6,156 bases of DNA from an uncultured Mycoplasmatota bacterium (GTDB taxonomy: Bacteria > Bacillota_I > Bacilli_A > RF39 > UBA660): the NCBI GenBank assembly GCA_946407055.1, contig CAMJMP010000056.1:1-6156 (forward strand), written 5' to 3'. The translations under genes were made by a program, and so were the position numbers. Below are positions 1-5,718 of this stretch, in pieces. Positions within the stretch are counted from its first letter, which is position 1. Each line of letters starts with the position of its first letter. The notes under the pieces are model-generated. The model was given only the letters and a program-made list of their open reading frames with translations. It searched no databases and was not told the DNA's origin.

Positions 1-1181
1 TAGATAAGAAGTTATTAGAAGCATCTATTTATATGAAAGATCCTAATAATACCGAATACTCAATGAAGACTTATGTTAAAGATAATAAGAATTATTTAAA
101 ATTTAGTACTTCAGATCAATTAATTGATTTGGGTGAAAATACTGTTGATTTAGCTGAATCATTTAAAGAATATGAAGAAGCATTAAATGGTATCTCTGCC
201 AATAATAGTGATATTCAACATGTAGTTACTAAGGTTGCTGATTTATTTATTGAATCATTAGATGAAAAGAAATTATCTAATGAGAAAGCAACTGTTACAG
301 TTAAAGGTGAATCTATTAAAGTAGATAAAAATACTTATGTAATGAATAGCGATGATGTTATTAGAACAATTGATTTCATACTTGAAGGTTTAGATAAAGA
401 TGAAATATCTAAGAATTATCTAGAACAAGATGGTACAAGCATTGCTGCAATGCGTGAAGAAATAAAGAACAGTAAAGAAGTATTTAGTGAAATAAAAGAA
501 TTAAAGATTAATATTTATACAGCTGGTAGAAGAAAAGATGTTATCGGTTATGATATTGAATCTAATGGTCAAAAATTAATGTCTTACTTCTGGGATGATA
601 AAGGTTATGAATTACAAATCTATGATATGGAAGTAAGTTTAACTGCTGGTGATACTGTTAGTGATAAACAAGTTGAAAAGATTAACTTAGTTGTTACTGG
701 TATTAAAGATGGTGAAAAGACTAATGTATCAGTCAAGATGAATAATGAAGAAGTTGCTACATTAGTTATTAAAAAATGGGATGACAAAAATATTGATTTA
801 GATTATGTTATTAAGAGCGGTAATAGTGAAGCTGGTGGCGTATTTAAATTAACTTATGATGAAGGTGATGACTTCAGTAGATTAAATATTGTATTCTCAT
901 TACATAGTGGTTCAGATAAGATTGGATTAGAGTTCAATCTAAACGCTGATTATAATACTAAGATTGCTGATATAGATACTTCTACAGCAGTAGTTCCTAA
1001 TGAATATGAATTAGATGCAATGTTAAATCAATTTATTGGAAGTTTTGCAAATACACCTATTGGTCAATTATTTAGTACTTTGGGTGGTATGTATGGAAAT
1101 GGTTCTTCACAAGAATTAAATCAATACTATGCAAATAATCCTAGTGCTGATCCTTTCGCTGAAGGATATGTAATTGGATAA
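1..1181 (+). CDS. Unrecognised beta-rich, cysteine-free protein, 5' end outside the window
   Basis: I do not recognise this protein. The frame is open from the left edge (first full codon at position 3), giving 392 visible residues. The first ATG, at 33, has no ribosome binding site before it and the codons upstream read on as normal protein, so the true start lies outside the window. The visible part starts with mixed helix and strand. From about nt 500 to 980 it has many short alternating strands rich in K, D, N, G, I and V. It ends in a Gly/Asn/Ser/Tyr-rich tail (about nt 1070-1178). There is no cysteine in the visible part and no membrane segment. This composition fits an exported or surface-anchored lipoprotein-like protein of Firmicutes, but the anchoring N-terminus would lie outside the window, so location is inferred. 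The gene ends in TAA and converges on pnp, with only a shared palindrome between them. I am sure it is a gene; its function is unknown. Confidence 0.82.
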   Translation, partial: DKKLLEASIYMKDPNNTEYSMKTYVKDNKNYLKFSTSDQLIDLGENTVDLAESFKEYEEALNGISANNSDIQHVVTKVADLFIESLDEKKLSNEKATVTVKGESIKVDKNTYVMNSDDVIRTIDFILEGLDKDEISKNYLEQDGTSIAAMREEIKNSKEVFSEIKELKINIYTAGRRKDVIGYDIESNGQKLMSYFWDDKGYELQIYDMEVSLTAGDTVSDKQVEKINLVVTGIKDGEKTNVSVKMNNEEVATLVIKKWDDKNIDLDYVIKSGNSEAGGVFKLTYDEGDDFSRLNIVFSLHSGSDKIGLEFNLNADYNTKIADIDTSTAVVPNEYELDAMLNQFIGSFANTPIGQLFSTLGGMYGNGSSQELNQYYANNPSADPFAEGYVIG

Positions 1182-1211
1182 AAAAAAGAAGATTAATTAA
1201 TCTTCTTTTTT
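1182..1211. terminator. Bidirectional terminator, perfect 30-bp palindrome between convergent genes
   Basis: The two 15-nt halves, 1182-1196 and 1197-1211, are exact reverse complements with the axis between 1196 and 1197. Each strand reads A6, then a GAAGATTAA arm, its complement, then T6. The transcript of either strand can therefore form a hairpin followed by U residues. The stem has only two G-C pairs per arm (1188/1205 and 1191/1202), and the axis is AATT, so the loop must open some A-T pairs. It is a weak but symmetrical intrinsic terminator. The right half overlaps the last codons and the TAA stop of pnp. Termination is inferred from structure and position. Confidence 0.72.
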
Positions 1212-3443
1212 AGTTGCCTTTTTTGTTGTTTTCTTAGTTGCTTTCTTTTCTTCTTTAGCTTCTTTTTTGTCTTCCTTCTTAGCTGGTTTTTCTTCTTCTA
1301 ATCTTTTTGGTTTTGGAAGAGCTTCTTTACGAGATAGATTTAATCTTCCTTTATTGTCATATCCTAGAGATTTAACAATAATTTCATCCCCTACTTTGAA
1401 CATAGATGATGGTTTATCTACTCTATCCCAAGAAAGTTGAGAAACATGAACTAATCCTTCAGTACCAGGCCATAATTCTACGAAGCAACCAAAGTCTTCT
1501 ACTTTAGTAACTTTACCATTATAGATTTCTCCTGGAACTACTTCTCTAACTACTTCTTCAATCATTTCTCTTGTACGATCAATAATTTCTTGATCTTGAT
1601 GATAGATTAATACTGTTCCGTCATCTTGTAGATCAACTTTAACAGCATTAACATCGTTAACTGATGTTACGTTAGAAGCTTCAAGAATGATCTTAGTGAT
1701 CATTTCGCCACCCTTACCAATAACATCTTTAATCTTTTCAGGATTGATTTGTAATTTAGAAATCTTTGGAGCATATTTAGATAATTCTAATCTTGGTTCT
1801 GGAATTACTTCTGCCATTACATCTAGAATTTCTAAACGAGCTTTCTTAGCTTGTGCTAATGCTTCTTTTAAGATCTTTTCAGTAACACCTTTAATCTTAA
1901 TATCCATTTGTAGAGCTGTGATACCTTCTCTTGTACCAGCAACTTTAAAGTCCATATCACCCATGTGATCTTCTAGACCTTGGATATCAGTTAAAATAGT
2001 ATATTTCTTACCATCTTCTGATGTAATTAAGCCCATTGCAATACCTGCAACTGGAGCTTTAATTGGAACACCAGCAGCCATTAATGATAAACAGCCAGCA
2101 CAAATTGTAGCTTGTGAAGATGATCCGTTTGATTCAAGAATTTCTGATACAACACGAACTGTGTATGGGAATTCTTTTTCATCTGGCATTACTTGTAATA
2201 ATGCTCTTTCACCTAAAGCACCATGACCAATTTCACGACGTCCTGGTGAACCATAACGTCCAACTTCTCCAACTGAGAATTGTGGGAAGTTGTAATGTAA
2301 CATAAATCTCTTATTTGGTTCAATACCAATACCATCTAAGATTTGGTTTTCTTCTAATGAACCAAGAGTTGTTGTTGCAAGTGATTGAGTTTCACCTCTT
2401 GTAAATACTGCTGAACCATGAGTTCTTGGTAATAAGTCAATCATTGCTGATAATGGACGAATTTCATCCATCTTACGACCATCAGTTCTAGTCTTATCGT
2501 CAGTAATCATACGACGTACTACTAAACCTTCGATTGAATCAACAACCTTCTTAACTTGACCTAATAGTTCTTCGCAGTTTTCACATTCACCATAAACTTC
2601 AGCAAAGTTTTCAAGTGTATCTTCTTTAACTTTATCAATGTCTGCATATTTTTCAAGTTTAGTCTTCTTAGAAGATAATGCTTTATACATTCTATCAGTA
2701 GCGAATTCTTTAACTGCTTTTTCTACTTCTTCATCGATATGAGCTAATTCAACTTCAACTTTTTCTTTACCGATTTCTTTAATAATCTTTTCTTGGAATG
2801 CACATAATTTCTTAATGTGTTCATGTCCAAACATTAATGCTTCTAACATTTCTTTTTCAGATACTTCTTTAGCACCTGCTTCAACCATACAGATAGCTTC
2901 TTTTGTACCTGCTACAGTTAAATTTAATGTAGATTGTTCTGCTTGTTCTACTGTTGGATTGATAATATATTCTTTACCAATTTTACCAACTACAACACCA
3001 GCAACAGGTCCATCAAATGGAATGTCACTGATTCCTAATGCTAATGAAGAACCAAATAAAGCAGTCATTATTGGTGAACAATCTTGTTCAACTGATAATA
3101 CTGTATTGATTACTTGAACTTCGTTACGGAAATTTTCATCAAACATAGGACGGATAGGACGATCGATAATTCTTGCTGCTAATGTAGCTTCGTCTGTAGG
3201 ACGTCCTTCTCTTTTAATAAATCCACCAGGGATTTTACCTACAGAATATAATTTTTCTTGATATAGAACTGTTAATGGGAAGAAGTCTTGAGTAATTGGT
3301 GTATGTCCCATAACTGTTGCTGTAAGAATAACTGTATCTCCGTATCTTACTAAAACAGAACCATTAGCTTGTTTAGCTAATTCACCAGTTTCAACAACTA
3401 TTTTTCTTCCTAAAAAGTCTAATTCAAATACTTTTTTTGCCAT
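1197..3443 (-). CDS. pnp: Polyribonucleotide nucleotidyltransferase (PNPase)
   Basis: PNPase is a trimeric 3'-5' exoribonuclease that uses phosphate to release nucleoside diphosphates during mRNA decay in the cytoplasm. All domains are visible in the 748 residues. The first RNase PH domain (about 1-145) carries FFPLTVLYQEK at 54-64 and GGFIKREGRP at 73-82. A helical domain follows (about 240-310). The second, catalytic RNase PH domain (about 320-545) has RTDGR at 319-323, FTRGETQSL at 347-355, SSSQA at 441-445 and EDHMGDMDFK at 491-500, whose D492 and D498 match the conserved metal/catalytic acidic residues. The KH domain has IGKGGEMI at 575-582, and the S1 domain covers about 636-705. A Lys/Glu/Ala-rich tail (about 706-748) makes it longer than the roughly 700 residues usual in Bacilli. 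Start MAKKVFEL has GAGG at 3451-3454, 7 nt upstream. pnp lies 58 nt after rpsO with no promoter that I can see between them, so it probably depends on readthrough from rpsO. Confidence 0.98.
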   Translation of the reverse strand: MAKKVFELDFLGRKIVVETGELAKQANGSVLVRYGDTVILTATVMGHTPITQDFFPLTVLYQEKLYSVGKIPGGFIKREGRPTDEATLAARIIDRPIRPMFDENFRNEVQVINTVLSVEQDCSPIMTALFGSSLALGISDIPFDGPVAGVVVGKIGKEYIINPTVEQAEQSTLNLTVAGTKEAICMVEAGAKEVSEKEMLEALMFGHEHIKKLCAFQEKIIKEIGKEKVEVELAHIDEEVEKAVKEFATDRMYKALSSKKTKLEKYADIDKVKEDTLENFAEVYGECENCEELLGQVKKVVDSIEGLVVRRMITDDKTRTDGRKMDEIRPLSAMIDLLPRTHGSAVFTRGETQSLATTTLGSLEENQILDGIGIEPNKRFMLHYNFPQFSVGEVGRYGSPGRREIGHGALGERALLQVMPDEKEFPYTVRVVSEILESNGSSSQATICAGCLSLMAAGVPIKAPVAGIAMGLITSEDGKKYTILTDIQGLEDHMGDMDFKVAGTREGITALQMDIKIKGVTEKILKEALAQAKKARLEILDVMAEVIPEPRLELSKYAPKISKLQINPEKIKDVIGKGGEMITKIILEASNVTSVNDVNAVKVDLQDDGTVLIYHQDQEIIDRTREMIEEVVREVVPGEIYNGKVTKVEDFGCFVELWPGTEGLVHVSQLSWDRVDKPSSMFKVGDEIIVKSLGYDNKGRLNLSRKEALPKPKRLEEEKPAKKEDKKEAKEEKKATKKTTKKATKKED

Positions 3444-3462
3444 ATATATACCTCATTTCCCT

Positions 3463-3500
3463 AAAAAAAGACACTTAAAAATAAGTGCCTACTTTTTTTT
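3463..3500 (-). terminator. Hairpin with U tract between rpsO and pnp (leaky terminator or processing site)
   Basis: On the minus strand the arm AGGCACTTA (3490-3482) pairs with TAAGTGTCT (3477-3469): nine pairs including one G-U, around a TTTT loop. Six more T residues follow (3468-3463), and an A8 run (3500-3493) precedes the stem, so the hairpin can extend by A-U pairs and looks terminator-like in both directions. It starts right after the rpsO stop and ends 9 nt before the pnp ribosome binding site. Since pnp has no promoter of its own that I can see, it is probably a partial terminator that lets some transcripts into pnp. In E. coli the same interval holds terminator t1 and an RNase III-cut stem; whether such processing happens here cannot be seen. 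Confidence 0.82.
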
Positions 3501-3501
3501 A

Positions 3502-3771
3502 CTATTTTCTCAATCCTAGAGCTTCAATAGTCTTTCTGTAACTTACTACATCATTATTCTTTAAATAATCTAGTAAACTACGTCTTTTACCAACCATCAT
3601 TTGAAGACCTCTTTTAGAATGATAATCATGAATATGAGTCTTCAAGTGTTCAGTTAAATTGTTAATTTCTTCTGTAAGAATAGCAATTTGAACTTCTGTA
3701 GCTCCACTGTCTTTTTCGTTTTTACCGAATTGTTTAACTAATTCAGCTTTTCTTTCTTTTGAAACAGCCAT
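3502..3771 (-). CDS. rpsO: 30S ribosomal protein S15
   Basis: S15 is a primary 16S rRNA-binding protein of the small subunit that helps the central domain assemble and forms a bridge to the large subunit. With the start at 3771 (MAVSKERK) the product is 89 residues, the usual family length. The conserved DSGATEVQIA segment lies at 21-30, and the S15 signature runs from about L39 to Y69, with H42, D49, S52, KRG 53-55 and L56, around the helix-turn that contacts rRNA. It ends GLRK followed by TAG. The frame extends upstream to an ATG at 3810, but that start would add 13 residues not found in S15 and has no ribosome binding site. A second ATG at 3774 directly precedes the chosen one; initiation there would add only one Met. 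The gene has its own promoter and a structured leader, and is followed by pnp. Confidence 0.97.
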   Translation of the reverse strand: MAVSKERKAELVKQFGKNEKDSGATEVQIAILTEEINNLTEHLKTHIHDYHSKRGLQMMVGKRRSLLDYLKNNDVVSYRKTIEALGLRK

Positions 3772-3850
3772 CATTAATTCCTCCTTTAATATAATTAACC
3801 GTTTAGTCATAGTAAGGATACGGAGACTTCCAAACCAAGATTAAACTTAC
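3772..3850 (-). promoter_or_regulatory. rpsO 5' leader, probable S15 autoregulatory RNA
   Basis: From the predicted transcription start near 3850 to the start codon there are about 79 nt with no gene. The leader can form a 6-bp stem between AGTAAG (3851-3846) and CTTACT (3816-3811), enclosing a small GGA/TCC hairpin (3831-3829 with 3824-3822). Two other pairings would reach the ribosome binding site: TTTAAT (3845-3840) with ATTAAA (3790-3785), which would make a pseudoknot with the first stem, and CTCC (3825-3822) with GGAG (3784-3781). Bacterial S15 often represses its own translation by binding such leaders, and these RNAs differ between phyla. The pairings are seen in the sequence; S15 binding is inferred, and I cannot match the leader to a specific known S15 RNA class. 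Confidence 0.5.
3780..3787 (-). promoter_or_regulatory. Ribosome binding site deciding the rpsO start
   Basis: AAAGGAGG is a near-perfect anti-Shine-Dalgarno match. It lies 8 nt before the ATG at 3771 and 5 nt before the ATG at 3774, and is downstream of the ATG at 3810, which rules out that longer start. The spacing and the family length favour 3771. Confidence 0.93.
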
Positions 3851-3856
3851 TTGAAT

Positions 3857-3885
3857 AGTATAACTAATATATTTTATAAATGCAA
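3857..3885 (-). promoter_or_regulatory. Sigma-A-type promoter for rpsO (and pnp by readthrough)
   Basis: On the minus strand a -10 box TATACT (3862-3857) lies 17 nt after a weak -35 box TTGCAT (3885-3880), with an AT-rich spacer. Transcription would start near 3850. The -10 is strong and the -35 poor; TTGCTT at 3889-3884 is another candidate but with a 21-nt spacer. It is the only good promoter in the interval between the upstream gene and rpsO. Confidence 0.62.
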
Positions 3886-3897
3886 GCAAAATATACT
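3866..3897. repeat. AT-rich inverted repeat around the rpsO -35 box
   Basis: On the minus strand AGTATATTTT (3897-3888) pairs with AAAATATATT (3875-3866), ten pairs including one G-U, across a 12-nt centre that holds the -35 box. It begins 6 nt after the stop codon of the upstream gene. No T run follows, so it is a poor intrinsic terminator. It could be an operator, a 3'-end-protecting hairpin for the upstream mRNA, or a chance product of the AT-rich composition. Confidence 0.35.
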
Positions 3898-3902
3898 GTT
3901 TT

Positions 3903-4811
3903 TTAATAATTTGACTTAGTTAGTGTTTTACATACTACATCTATATCTTGTTTATTAGCAGCATGGAAATCCTCAAAGATGTTTTTATTTCGATCACAGG
4001 CATTAACAACAGTTTCATATATTTCTTTCATTTCTGCTGTTGTCATTGGTTTGTGATCACTTAAGATGAAGGCTTTAAGTAAAGCATCAATGTATTCATG
4101 TTTATCTCCTTCATTAAGTGCCATACCAATACCTGGATTTAAGCCCATTTCTTGATTTATACCAACGAACTTAGCTTTCATTACATCATTTATTTCAGCA
4201 AAAGCTATTGATGTAGGGTCACTTATTATATAATTACCGCCACATTTAACTAAGGTAACTGCATGGTTACCAATTTTTTTAAATAGTGGTCTCATTAGGA
4301 CATTTTTGATAAAACTTGGTTTTTCTTCAATTCTATCTCGAGGGATGTTAGGTCGATATTCTCTTTGAGTATTCTTGTTAGGAATGATAGAACAACCTAA
4401 GAAGTATGCTTCATCACCCATTTCTTTTAAAACTCTGGTAAGCATTTCAGCATTGTTTAAACAAACTGATTTACCTAACATAATATCAGCACCTGTTGCA
4501 GCAAAGTTATTAATACGGCCGGCTGAACTATAAACTAAATGTTTATCTTTAGAGAAATAACCATTCCAAAGAGTGTATTCAAATAGAACACTTGCTACTA
4601 ATGGACTAGTACAACCTAATTCTTTATAAAATGCTGCTGTACGTTTAACAATATTTGTATATGATTCATAATATGGTCGAAAACCAGCATATACTCTTTG
4701 GTTTGAAAACATACCTGAGTAAAAGCTAATTGTATTTTCGTTATTATATTTTCTTACGAACTTTTTTATTCTGCTTCGTTGAGCAGGTGTCATATCCTGT
4801 AATGTAAGCAT
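3903..4811 (-). CDS. Transglutaminase-like cysteine protein, probably cytoplasmic, function unknown
   Basis: This 302-residue protein has the spacing and context of a transglutaminase-like (papain-fold) core. C117 sits in GKSVCLNNAEML (113-124) at the start of a predicted helix, followed by a helix-strand run ending in YFLGC (136-140). H183 lies in GNHAVTLVKCGG (181-192), and D198 in IISDPT (195-200). Together they match the Cys-His-Asp triad of the superfamily, whose members are proteases, amidases, transglutaminases or inactive binding proteins. The triad is read from sequence; the exact reaction and substrate are unknown. A helical N-terminal region (about 1-110, with LWNGYFS at 81-87) precedes the core, a basic insert (about 145-180) separates Cys from His, and a helical C-terminal region (about 235-302) follows. 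No signal peptide or membrane segment is seen. The start at 4811 has GAGGGGG (4826-4820) 8 nt upstream. It lies between truB and rpsO, where many Firmicutes have ribF, and appears to have its own promoter. Confidence 0.85.
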   Translation of the reverse strand: MLTLQDMTPAQRSRIKKFVRKYNNENTISFYSGMFSNQRVYAGFRPYYESYTNIVKRTAAFYKELGCTSPLVASVLFEYTLWNGYFSKDKHLVYSSAGRINNFAATGADIMLGKSVCLNNAEMLTRVLKEMGDEAYFLGCSIIPNKNTQREYRPNIPRDRIEEKPSFIKNVLMRPLFKKIGNHAVTLVKCGGNYIISDPTSIAFAEINDVMKAKFVGINQEMGLNPGIGMALNEGDKHEYIDALLKAFILSDHKPMTTAEMKEIYETVVNACDRNKNIFEDFHAANKQDIDVVCKTLTKSNY

Positions 4812-4815
4812 AATA

Positions 4816-4860
4816 AAAACCCCCTCTTACATCGAAAATATTACCATATTTTGGGGTTTT
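4816..4860 (-). terminator. Hairpin after truB that ends in a T run and masks the next gene's ribosome binding site
   Basis: On the minus strand AAAACCCC (4860-4853) pairs with GGGGTTTT (4823-4816). Inside, AAAATAT (4852-4846) pairs perfectly with ATATTTT (4841-4835) around a GGTA loop, leaving an 11-nt bulge (4834-4824). The 3' arm and the T5 run (4819-4815) give the form of an intrinsic terminator 8 nt after the truB stop. The same G run is the ribosome binding site of the transglutaminase-like gene, so any transcript that reads through from truB would have that site paired. The structure is visible; terminator strength and translational masking are inferred. Confidence 0.66.
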
Positions 4861-4866
4861 CTTCAA
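4838..4866 (-). promoter_or_regulatory. Putative promoter of the transglutaminase-like gene, inside the truB hairpin
   Basis: A -35 box TTGAAG (4866-4861) and a -10 box TAATAT (4843-4838) are 17 nt apart; each matches four of six sigma-A consensus bases. Transcription would start near 4832, leaving a leader of about 20 nt that carries the GAGGGGG site but not the CCCC arm that would mask it. The interval is very AT-rich, so a chance match is possible. Confidence 0.5.
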
Positions 4867-4868
4867 AT

Positions 4869-5717
4869 TTAGAACATGATATAAGGCTTGGCTTTTTTGT
4901 TATCTTTATCATATGTTTTATAGATTGCTAATATTTTATTATCATACTTTAAACAAGCCATATCACCTTTAAATATCTTGTTAATAACGGCACCGTTATT
5001 AACAGGTTTTAATAAGTTTTCATCAATATCAATAGATTCCATATCTTTTAATACTTCTTCTAAAGATAATAATTTATAATTATTATTCTTTATATCTTCT
5101 AAAGTATAAGACTTTTCTATACTAAATTCACCTTGTTTAGTTCTTACTAGTTTAGACATAGTACCTACTGTATTAAGTTTAGTACAGATATCTTCAATTA
5201 ATGATCTTATATAAGTACCTTTAGATACTGTAGTTTTAAATACTATTTCATCATTATTGAAAGATATTAGTTCAATGCTAGTTATATTTATATTTCTAGT
5301 AGGAAGTTCTACTTCCTTACCTTCTCTAGCATACTCATATAGTTTTTTACCTCTCACTTTTACTGCAGAATAGATAGGTACTTGTTGAAGAGATTCTCCT
5401 TTAAAAGAATTTAATACTTCTATTATTTGTTCTTTAGTTATATTAAAATCTTTTTCTTCAATAACAGTACCTGTTATATCAGATGTATCTGTTTTGATAC
5501 CTAGTTTAATAGTAGCTATATATTCTTTATATTTACTAGTAAGTAAATCACATAGTTTAGTATATTTACCAAGACAGATAATTAATACTCCTTCAGCAAT
5601 AGGATCTAGTGTACCAGTATGACCCATTTTCTTCGTATTAAAAAACTTAGTAAGGATGTTTACAACATCCCTACTAGTCATATTTGGTTCTTTGTTTACT
5701 ACTAAAATACCATTCAT
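4869..5717 (-). CDS. truB: tRNA pseudouridine(55) synthase TruB
   Basis: TruB converts uridine 55 in the T-loop of most tRNAs to pseudouridine in the cytoplasm. The 282 residues are normal for the short TruB of Firmicutes. NGILVVNKEPNMTSRDVV at 2-19 is the typical N-terminus. GHTGTLDPIAEGVL at 32-45 is the catalytic motif, with nucleophile D38. Y66 in the KEYIATIKLG segment matches the active-site tyrosine (Y76 in E. coli), and TDTSD follows at 76-80. VPIYSAVKVRGKKLYEYAREG is at 113-133, and SKGTYIRSLIEDI at 165-177 carries the conserved arginine R171. A small C-terminal region (about 230-282) is consistent with the RNA-binding extension. The start is preceded by GAGG (5727-5724) at 6 nt, and that site lies inside the last codons of the upstream gene, so translation of the two is probably coupled. 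Confidence 0.97.
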   Translation of the reverse strand: MNGILVVNKEPNMTSRDVVNILTKFFNTKKMGHTGTLDPIAEGVLIICLGKYTKLCDLLTSKYKEYIATIKLGIKTDTSDITGTVIEEKDFNITKEQIIEVLNSFKGESLQQVPIYSAVKVRGKKLYEYAREGKEVELPTRNINITSIELISFNNDEIVFKTTVSKGTYIRSLIEDICTKLNTVGTMSKLVRTKQGEFSIEKSYTLEDIKNNNYKLLSLEEVLKDMESIDIDENLLKPVNNGAVINKIFKGDMACLKYDNKILAIYKTYDKDNKKAKPYIMF

Positions 5718-5718
5718 A

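Noticed and set aside
33..35. ATG at 33 as the start of the first gene.
   Set aside because: There is no ribosome binding site, and the frame continues as normal protein to the left edge, so the gene is better read as cut by the window.
2574..2585. CxxC pairs in PNPase (C287/C290, and C448/C451 further along) as a metal site.
   Set aside because: They lie in separate domains, and the second is in a conserved helix near the catalytic site where one cysteine is common; nothing else suggests a zinc ribbon.
1687..3117. Plus-strand open frames at 1687-1968, 2114-2305 and 2815-3117.
   Set aside because: They lie antisense inside pnp, have no convincing ribosome binding site and no recognisable protein, and are explained as shadows of a conserved gene.
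3772..3810. A 13-residue N-terminal extension of S15 starting at 3810.
   Set aside because: The strong ribosome binding site lies downstream of this ATG, the extension is absent from the family, and the region fits an mRNA leader.
4827..4832. Minimal start-stop ATGTAA at the predicted 5' end of the transglutaminase-like mRNA.
   Set aside because: It has no ribosome binding site, would be at the very 5' end of the transcript, and six-base matches are common in AT-rich sequence.
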